Positions 58,409-64,000 of a DNA stretch of 64,000 bases are shown here, piece by piece (the first letter of the stretch is position 1; every line of letters starts with the position of its first letter). Below the pieces are notes generated by a model that worked only from the letters and a program-made list of their open reading frames with translations, did no database searches and had not been told where the DNA came from. This stretch comes from a virus. The DNA lies in IMG/VR virus record IMGVR_UViG_3300003323_000052, positions 1 to 64,000 of that record; one strand, given 5' to 3'. Both the position numbers and the translations under genes were made by a program.

Positions 58409-58992
58409 AAGAAGTTAATGGCGTTCCTGTTTTGGTTGGCAGGTCTAGGAGAATTAGACCGAATATCTTTACAGAAGAGGCGTTCGCTTATTGCGATGGA
58501 GCGTATAAGCTTTTCTTTATTGGACTTCTATGCTTCACTAGTCTAACTGGTGAAGTTATTGAACACAATGAAGCATTGCGCAATGCGATTTATCCATATA
58601 GGCCAGATTTCGATGTTGCTAATTGTCTGAATTGGCTTGAGCACTTTAAGCTAATAAGTCGTGCTGAGCGAGACGGGAAGAGGTTTATACAGATAGTGAG
58701 GTTGAAAGACTTCGTTGAGCTATCTATTCCTAGCTCCGCACATGCGGCAAAGCGCAGGGCATTAAGACGAAATGCCTATCCAGTTTGGGCAGATAAAAAA
58801 GCTATTGCCGCCATATACAAGGAATGCAAAAGATTAAATCTCCGCGATGGCGACGGAACTTGGCATGTGGATCATGTAATACCGCTGGCAGGAAAGAATG
58901 TTTGCGGATTGCATGTTCATAACAACCTAGAGATTATTCTAGGCAAAGATAACCTACGTAAATCAAATAAATTCATAGTCATGGTCGAATAA
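58396..58992 (+). CDS. Winged-helix replication-like domain fused to an HNH domain
   Basis: 198 aa. Residues ~1-110 (AFAYCDGAYKLFFIGLLCFTSLTGEV, then LNWLEHFKLI) resemble the N-terminal winged helix of phage O/DnaD-type replication proteins. From residue ~115, HVDHVIPLAGKNVCGLHVHNNLEI and NLRKSNKF form an HNH nuclease motif. It may be a domesticated or invading HNH fused to a replication-type DNA-binding domain. Confidence 0.75.
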   Translation: MRKLKEVNGVPVLVGRSRRIRPNIFTEEAFAYCDGAYKLFFIGLLCFTSLTGEVIEHNEALRNAIYPYRPDFDVANCLNWLEHFKLISRAERDGKRFIQIVRLKDFVELSIPSSAHAAKRRALRRNAYPVWADKKAIAAIYKECKRLNLRDGDGTWHVDHVIPLAGKNVCGLHVHNNLEIILGKDNLRKSNKFIVMVE

Positions 58993-59940
58993 ATGCGTGA
59001 TTACTCAAAAATAGCTCCACAGTTTTGGATAGGAAAAACTGGAAAAACACTTCGCCGCGCTGGAGTTGATGCTCAACTAGTTGGGCTATATCTCATGAGT
59101 AGCCCGCATGCGAATATGCTAGGGTTGTACTATCTAGCCAAAGAAACTATAGGCTATGAGACAGGATTGGGCTATGACAGGTCAATAGAGGCGCTTGATG
59201 CTTGCATTGAAGCTGGATTCTGTTCTTATGACGAAGAATCGGAAATGGTATGGGTTCATGAGATGGCGACATATCAAATCAGTGATGCACTCGCAGGCGG
59301 CGATAAGCGGATTAAGGGAATTCAAAACGAATACAATAGCCTTCCAGATAATATTTTTTTGGGGAAATTTTATGATAAATATTCCGTTGCATTTTGCATG
59401 ATCTCCCGCAGAAGTGTATGCGAATCGGAAATCAACCCCATCAAAGGAGCTAGCAAGGGCCTTGCAAGCCAAGAGCAGGAACAAGAACATAAACAAGAGC
59501 ATGAGCAAGAACAAAACAATGTTGCGACGGCTCCCGCCATCGCGCCGGAAAAAAATGAACCGGATGAAGTTCAAGTTATTTTTGATTACTGGCGAAGAGT
59601 CCTGAAACACCCCGGAGCAAAACTGGATGCAAAACGAGAAAAGGTGATAAAAAATGCACTAAAGCTTTACTCGCCTGCCGATCTTTGCATTGCAATCCGT
59701 GGTTGCTCAAAGTCTCCGTACCACATGGGTAAAAACACTAGCGGGACAGTTTATGATTCGCTTGGCTTGATTCTGCGAGACGCAGACCACATTGACAGCT
59801 TCATTGCCCTAGACGCAGGAAACGCAAAATCTAGCAGTAACGAGACAATTGACGAAAAAAATGCTAGGCTGATTCAGGAATTTTTGAATGACGAACATAG
59901 CCAAGATGATGATGGCATGACAGTGGAGATGGAAATATGA
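58993..59940 (+). CDS. Replication initiator, O-like
   Basis: 315 aa. An N-terminal winged-helix region (PQFWIGKTGKTLRRAG..., LIGLYYLAKETIG), a low-complexity EQ/HE/KQ linker (~residues 157-175), then a helical DnaD-like C-terminal domain. Position before the P-like gene fits origin recognition. Confidence 0.78.
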   Translation: MRDYSKIAPQFWIGKTGKTLRRAGVDAQLVGLYLMSSPHANMLGLYYLAKETIGYETGLGYDRSIEALDACIEAGFCSYDEESEMVWVHEMATYQISDALAGGDKRIKGIQNEYNSLPDNIFLGKFYDKYSVAFCMISRRSVCESEINPIKGASKGLASQEQEQEHKQEHEQEQNNVATAPAIAPEKNEPDEVQVIFDYWRRVLKHPGAKLDAKREKVIKNALKLYSPADLCIAIRGCSKSPYHMGKNTSGTVYDSLGLILRDADHIDSFIALDAGNAKSSSNETIDEKNARLIQEFLNDEHSQDDDGMTVEMEI

Positions 59941-60608
59941 TTGATAGCGATAAGGTTAATTTTGCAGAAATGATTAGACAGACAATGCTTGCTTATGGCA
60001 AGTCTGTTCCTGATAAGGCTGTTCTGCGCGCATGGTGGGACGAACTTAAATCGTTCCCGATTGAATACGTTGCTAGCGCGATTGTTGATTATCGTGCCGA
60101 GCAAGGGGAATTCGCTCCTGTTCCTGTTGGCATTGCATTGCGTTGCCGGAAAATGGATGGTCGCCCCGGCGATGAGGAAGCATGGGCAATGATCCCTCAC
60201 GATGAGGAATCATCGGTTGTCTGGACGCAGGAAATGGCATCGGCTTATGGCGTGGCGGCTCCGCTGATTCAAAGCGGCGACAAAATCAGCGCACGCATGG
60301 CATTCAAGGAAGCATACGCAAAACTCGTTACTGAGGCCCGTAAGCGCTCCGAGCCGGCAAAGTGGAGTCCATCCCTAGGTTGCGACGTTTCGGGCCGCCA
60401 GCAGGCTCTAATCGAGGCTGTGAGGCATAAACGTTTGGAGTTGAAGCACGCTCTTTCGCTTTTGGATTCATATCCAGACTTGCAGGAAGGTCTTTTGCTA
60501 TCGGTTGGCGTGACAGAGCATCCATTGCTTGCGGCTCCGAACAAAGAAAATCAGGATAAAGTTCGTGCTATGATTGACGGGATGAAAGAACAACTGAGGT
60601 TGAAATGA
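59937..60608 (+). CDS. Replication protein P-like (helicase loader)
   Basis: 223 aa, helical, starting 4 nt inside the O-like gene. The N-terminal MIRQTMLAYGKSVPDKAVLRAWWDELKSFPIEYVASAI is typical of phage helicase-loader-type proteins. No AAA+ motifs, so a lambda P/G39P-like loader rather than DnaC. Assigned by pattern and order. Confidence 0.72.
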   Translation: MIDSDKVNFAEMIRQTMLAYGKSVPDKAVLRAWWDELKSFPIEYVASAIVDYRAEQGEFAPVPVGIALRCRKMDGRPGDEEAWAMIPHDEESSVVWTQEMASAYGVAAPLIQSGDKISARMAFKEAYAKLVTEARKRSEPAKWSPSLGCDVSGRQQALIEAVRHKRLELKHALSLLDSYPDLQEGLLLSVGVTEHPLLAAPNKENQDKVRAMIDGMKEQLRLK

Positions 60609-60796
60609 GCGACGTTTTGAGATACGAGGCAGAAGCGAAATATCCATTTAAAACTAAAAGCGGCGAAGATTATAAGGCATGGGCAAAACGTTTTATTTAT
60701 CGCGCCGAACGAAACGACAAAGAATTACTGCCCATTCAAATAAAATTCGCATATCAGGCAATGGATTTACCGGTTCCGCTTGGCGATGCCAAATGA
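60605..60796 (+). CDS. Hypothetical protein, 63 aa
   Basis: Short charged protein overlapping both neighbours by 4 nt. Unknown. Confidence 0.7.
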   Translation: MSDVLRYEAEAKYPFKTKSGEDYKAWAKRFIYRAERNDKELLPIQIKFAYQAMDLPVPLGDAK

Positions 60797-61038
60797 AATG
60801 CATCAACTGCGAAAACTTCCGATTCAAAACTAGCGAATTAGATAAAAATGATATGCCGATACTTGGCTATGGTCATTGCAGATTGAATAAAGAAAGTTGG
60901 AAATATGTATCGTTTTCATATGATCGCGACTGTTGTAATTTCGCTGCAATAACTGAGATAGAAATTCAGGCCCGGCGCGACGAATATAGGGATATAAAGT
61001 ATCCTAAGATCAGAGAAACTGAAAAAGAGGAAGAATAA
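60793..61038 (+). CDS. Zinc-binding small protein, 81 aa
   Basis: CINCENF, GHCRL and CCNF supply five cysteines of a zinc knuckle common in small phage proteins. ATG 60793 overlaps the upstream stop. Confidence 0.72.
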   Translation: MKCINCENFRFKTSELDKNDMPILGYGHCRLNKESWKYVSFSYDRDCCNFAAITEIEIQARRDEYRDIKYPKIRETEKEEE

Positions 61039-61869
61039 ATGAATATGGATGAACTGATTGAAAGTCTTTGCAATATCCGCGAGGAAGGCAAATCAATTAA
61101 GACCGTTCCAGTAATTGGCAAGCATGATAAAGAATTAGCAAAAATCATGAATGCCGCTGACCATTATGAACCGGCTGGAGCATATATTGCTGGCGGCGCT
61201 TTAACCGCTTCATTTACCGGCAGCGACATTAAAGATGTTGATATGTACTTCAAATCAAAGCAATTCTTTATTGATGCTATTGAATTGGCTTATGACGAAG
61301 GAATGTGGTGTTTAGCTGCAACCGATAGGGCTGTAACTTTTGCATCGCATGAGAAAATCATTCAGCTAATGCATTTTGATTTCTTTGAAACGGCAGAAGA
61401 TATTTTTGACGCATTTGATTTTACTATCTGCATGGCTGCATATGATTTGGATGAAAAGAAATTTATCTTCCATGAAGATTTTATGAAGCACGCCGCGCAA
61501 CGATATTTGAAATTCCATAGTGGCACGCGCTATCCATTCGGCTCATTGCTTCGCACTATCAAGTACCGCGAGCGTGGGTTTAGTATGAGCAAAAGCGATT
61601 TGCTTCGTATCACTCTTTGCTGCCATGAAGTTCGACTTGAAACATGGGATGATTTGGCTACGGCTATTGGCGGGCAATATGGCGAAAAGGTTCGTCTTGA
61701 TGAAACTCAGCCATTTTCTATTGATGCGGCTCTAAAACTATTTGATGGGATGGAAGTAACAACAGAGGTTACGGCAGAAGAAATGCCAGCATGTGCAGAT
61801 GATTTGCTGGTTAAGCTTGGTATGAAAGAGGCTTCCGAGAAACAAGAAGATAAGGTGGATTGGCTATGA
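61039..61869 (+). CDS. Nucleotidyltransferase-fold protein, 276 aa
   Basis: Gly52-Gly53, then DIKDVD with Asp66 and Asp68 form the GG...DxD active site of the pol-beta nucleotidyltransferase superfamily. The remaining helical part is unlike CCA-adding enzymes, and both phage tRNAs already encode CCA, so tRNA repair is unlikely. Target unknown; DNA or RNA tailing or a toxin-like transfer are possible. Confidence 0.78.
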   Translation: MNMDELIESLCNIREEGKSIKTVPVIGKHDKELAKIMNAADHYEPAGAYIAGGALTASFTGSDIKDVDMYFKSKQFFIDAIELAYDEGMWCLAATDRAVTFASHEKIIQLMHFDFFETAEDIFDAFDFTICMAAYDLDEKKFIFHEDFMKHAAQRYLKFHSGTRYPFGSLLRTIKYRERGFSMSKSDLLRITLCCHEVRLETWDDLATAIGGQYGEKVRLDETQPFSIDAALKLFDGMEVTTEVTAEEMPACADDLLVKLGMKEASEKQEDKVDWL

Positions 61870-62117
61870 GTCACTGGAACTACCGCCTTTGGAAAATCAC
61901 TGGCGAAAACGAAGATTGGATTGAGTTACGCGAAACGTATTACAACAGCAATGGCGAAATATGCGCATGTGTTGAGCGAGCATCTGATATGGTTTTCTAT
62001 AGCAAAGATTTGGACGAGATTTCTGACGTTATCAATCGAATGCACGACGACTTGAAAAAATGTTGGGCTGATATTCTCGACTACGAAACCTTTAAATTTG
62101 CCGAATGGGATAAATAA
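61866..62117 (+). CDS. Hypothetical protein, 83 aa
   Basis: ATG 61866 overlaps the NTase stop. The YRLWKITGENEDWIELRETYYNSNGEI and DMVFYSKDLDEI pattern recurs in phages. Function unknown. Confidence 0.74.
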   Translation: MSHWNYRLWKITGENEDWIELRETYYNSNGEICACVERASDMVFYSKDLDEISDVINRMHDDLKKCWADILDYETFKFAEWDK

Positions 62118-62362
62118 TGAGCGACGACGAAATTGCAATGAGTAATGCCGCACTTGATTCTGTGCTTTATAAAGCATTTGAGCGAGCATTTGAAGAATTG
62201 CCGAATGATTATAATTTAGTGATTCATTGCACTAAAGGCTCTGGAGTTGTGTATTTAATGGGGCCGAACAATAAAGAGTATGTGGTAGAAGGCGATGGCT
62301 GGCTTGCCGAAGATATTCACGCTGCGATTGATAAGGCTGTAGAATTGGAGTTTAATAAATGA
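62117..62362 (+). CDS. Hypothetical protein, 81 aa
   Basis: Acidic alpha/beta protein. Starts on the last base of the upstream stop. Unknown. Confidence 0.7.
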   Translation: MSDDEIAMSNAALDSVLYKAFERAFEELPNDYNLVIHCTKGSGVVYLMGPNNKEYVVEGDGWLAEDIHAAIDKAVELEFNK

Positions 62363-62439
62363 CTTCTGTAGACTTTTTGATTTATGTAATTATTCCGTTC
62401 TGCATTGGCGCATGGCTTGGTACAATTACAAGGAAATGA
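62359..62439 (+). CDS. Small membrane peptide, 26 aa
   Basis: Single transmembrane segment. ATG overlaps the upstream stop (ATAAATGA), and the next gene starts 3 nt after its stop. Confidence 0.5.
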   Translation: MTSVDFLIYVIIPFCIGAWLGTITRK

Positions 62440-62441
62440 TT

Positions 62442-62723
62442 ATGAGTGAAAGGGACTTTTGCCTGTGGCTATGGGGCTACATGGAATTAAGCTATACGGA
62501 CTCTCCTACGGTAGATCAATGGAAGTGCATTAAAGCGCATCTTGCTACGGTATTTGAGAAGAAGGCACCTAGTGTTGAGGATATTAAGGAACCCATAGTT
62601 AAGACTCCAGCCGTTTTGTCGCCAAGTGCCGACATGATTAAACAGGCAATTGAGAAGTATAGCGAGCAAAAGAAAATTGCCAATCGGTGGCCTGCTGACC
62701 CGCCAATTAAGATTACATGCTAA
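62442..62723 (+). CDS. Hypothetical protein, 93 aa
   Basis: AAGGAAA before ATG 62442. The N-terminal FCLWLWGYMELSYTDSPTVDQWKCIKAHLATVF is a known phage pattern without assigned function. Confidence 0.74.
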   Translation: MSERDFCLWLWGYMELSYTDSPTVDQWKCIKAHLATVFEKKAPSVEDIKEPIVKTPAVLSPSADMIKQAIEKYSEQKKIANRWPADPPIKITC

Positions 62724-62935
62724 CCATGAAACCAGAGCAAATCCTAGAACTTGAAAAAGCACATGCTGCGCTTTCGGCATTGATTTTCTACGCTGAACGA
62801 TGCTGCATTGATTTGGATGATGGTAATCGAGGCTTGAATCAAATCGAAATTGATGGTGATTTGCCAAAGTCGATTCAAGAAGCAAGGGTTCGATTGGCGC
62901 GGCTTGAGGGTTTGATTGATGGGGTGAGGAAATGA
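62717..62935 (+). CDS. Hypothetical protein, 72 aa
   Basis: Helical, unrecognised. ATG 62717 overlaps the upstream stop; ATG 62726 is the alternative. Ends with an ATGA overlap into the ParB-like gene. Confidence 0.7.
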   Translation: MLTMKPEQILELEKAHAALSALIFYAERCCIDLDDGNRGLNQIEIDGDLPKSIQEARVRLARLEGLIDGVRK

Positions 62936-63603
62936 ATATTATTCAAGAAGTAGTAAAAGCCATTTCAGAATGCAAAACAGTTGATGAAAAGGTGGAGTTG
63001 ATTAATTCGTTGAAATTGGCGATGCATGCAATTAGCCCGTTTTCAACTGAGCCAGTGGATTGCGTGATTTGGGTTAAGAATAAAGAAGTACATCAGAACG
63101 ATTGGAATCCAAATCAAGTTGCGCCTCCCGAGATGGAATTGTTGCGCCATTCTATTGCTTCGGATGGTTACACGCAGCCAATTGTAACTATGCAGCAAGA
63201 GGACAATACGCGAGAAGTCGTTGATGGATTCCACCGGCATCGCGTAGGTAAGGAGTGTGAAGATATCCAAAGCCGTGTGCATGGCTATTTGCCTATCGTG
63301 CAGATTCGAGCTAGTCAAGAGGGCCGCAATGACCGTATGGCAGCAACAATCCGCCACAACCGCGCTCGCGGCAAGCACAAAGTAGAAGCAATGTCGGATA
63401 TCGTTGTAGAGTTAAAGCGCCGCTTTTGGAATGACGAGAAGATTGCAAAAGAACTTGGTATGGACCCCGATGAGGTCTTGCGCCTCGCACAGATTACCGG
63501 GCTTGCAAGCGTATTTGCGGATCGTGATTTTTCTGAGGCGTGGGAAGCTGAAAGCTTTACTGGTGAAGATGAGCAAGAATTGATTACGGAAGATGAAGCT
63601 TAA
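62932..63603 (+). CDS. ParB-like (IbrB-type) protein, 223 aa
   Basis: ParB/Srx-type N-domain: VHQNDWNPNQVAPPEMELLRHSI, then VVDGFHRHRVG (the D-G-x-H-R motif) and AATIRHNRARG, with a C-terminal HTH (EKIAKELGMDPDEVLRLAQI). No ParA partner is seen. IbrB-type proteins act in gene regulation, often beside a PAPS-reductase-like gene, which may lie just past the window. Confidence 0.85.
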   Translation: MNIIQEVVKAISECKTVDEKVELINSLKLAMHAISPFSTEPVDCVIWVKNKEVHQNDWNPNQVAPPEMELLRHSIASDGYTQPIVTMQQEDNTREVVDGFHRHRVGKECEDIQSRVHGYLPIVQIRASQEGRNDRMAATIRHNRARGKHKVEAMSDIVVELKRRFWNDEKIAKELGMDPDEVLRLAQITGLASVFADRDFSEAWEAESFTGEDEQELITEDEA

Positions 63604-64000
63604 GCGAGTATTCCATCACTACAAGGATTGTGAGGAGTTTGATAGCAATCTTTGGAAATATGTTCCGCCAGAAGATCGGCAAGCCTACATAGATAAATCT
63701 GCGGCGCTTATGCTCGATTGCAGGGCGTTTGAGGCAGCAATGAATCGCGCTGTAGATGAATGGCCTAATTCATGCGAGGCAGCGCTAACAGCTTCTACAA
63801 TGAATCATCAAGCTTGGCTAGGACATGCTGGTTGCGCCATAAATCACAATGCACCGGAAGATTTAACGCGCCTAGCATGGAGAATGCTAACAGAAGATCA
63901 GCAAGATTTGGCGAATGCTGCCGCTGATAGGTCTATTGCTAGGTGGCGTGAGAATTACGTAGCAAAATTAAAAATGGAGAAAAGCAAATGCCAAAACATG
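63593..64000 (+). CDS. Conserved-type phage protein (C-terminus outside window)
   Basis: At least 136 aa and still open at the edge. EFDSNLWKYVPPEDRQAYIDKSAALM, then CEAALTASTMNHQAWLGHAGC is a common phage pattern downstream of ParB-like genes. Function unknown. Another ATG at 63988, with GGAG upstream, probably begins the next gene. Confidence 0.75.
   Translation, partial: MKLKRVFHHYKDCEEFDSNLWKYVPPEDRQAYIDKSAALMLDCRAFEAAMNRAVDEWPNSCEAALTASTMNHQAWLGHAGCAINHNAPEDLTRLAWRMLTEDQQDLANAAADRSIARWRENYVAKLKMEKSKCQNM

Noticed and set aside
1-64000. Integrase, CI repressor, reverse transcriptase/DGR, retron, CRISPR array, toxin-antitoxin pair
   Set aside because: Looked for by protein motifs and repeats; none was seen in this window.

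Overview
The window is part of a tailed double-stranded DNA phage with a siphovirus plan. It has a long tape-measure gene, a tail-tube protein and a lambda/GTA-like tail tip (DUF2460, DUF2163, NlpC/P60, J-like), and no sheath or baseplate genes. The SAR-type endolysin with a two-gene spanin pair points to a Gram-negative host. Domain content recalls phages of Burkholderiales and related proteobacteria, but the host is inferred. Both window ends cut through genes, so the genome continues. No integrase or CI repressor was found, so lysogeny is not supported by this window.

Layout. (1) 1-1968: short minus-strand accessory genes with their own promoters. (2) 2012-3220: small plus-strand genes and a strong sigma-70-like promoter (2921-2949), followed by two tRNA genes and a 330-nt gene-free stretch rich in hairpins. 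(3) 3784-36073: plus-strand late region. In order it holds small genes, a metallopeptidase, TerS, TerL, a minus-strand three-gene insertion, portal, MuF-like protein, scaffold, P22-fold capsid, head-tail connectors (including an HslV-like Ntn hydrolase), an HNH homing endonuclease, tail tube, frameshifted tail chaperones, tape measure, tail tip, fibres, holin/SAR-lysozyme/spanins, a DnaQ-like exonuclease and a dATP/dGTP diphosphohydrolase-like protein. (4) 36087-54171: a dense minus-strand early region of small overlapping genes. It includes an HNH nuclease, SSB, two HTH paralogues, NinB, a PD-(D/E)XK exonuclease, RecT, a lone TnpB with its right end, and a ~650-nt gene-free block packed with perfect inverted repeats. 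(5) 54172-64000: a divergent control region, a Cro-like repressor, and plus-strand early genes (phosphatase, NinG, a winged-helix/HNH fusion, O-like and P-like replication proteins, a nucleotidyltransferase, a ParB-like protein).

The genes form a coherent cycle. Divergent early transcription from ~54.2 kb would supply recombination (exonuclease, RecT, SSB, NinB, NinG) on one side and replication on the other. The promoter at 2.9 kb would start late transcription of tRNAs, packaging, morphogenesis and lysis.

The most striking observation is in the terminase large subunit. A 41-nt segment with a 10-bp hairpin and in-frame stops lies exactly between the last Gly and the Lys-Ser of the Walker A motif. 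Removing it restores a canonical protein. This resembles a translational-bypass element (as in T4 gene 60) or another unusual interruption. Other notable signals are the two structured-RNA candidates, an apparent AUC start codon on the DnaQ-like exonuclease, a recurring extended -10 promoter family, and a phage-borne TnpB that keeps its RE/guide boundary.
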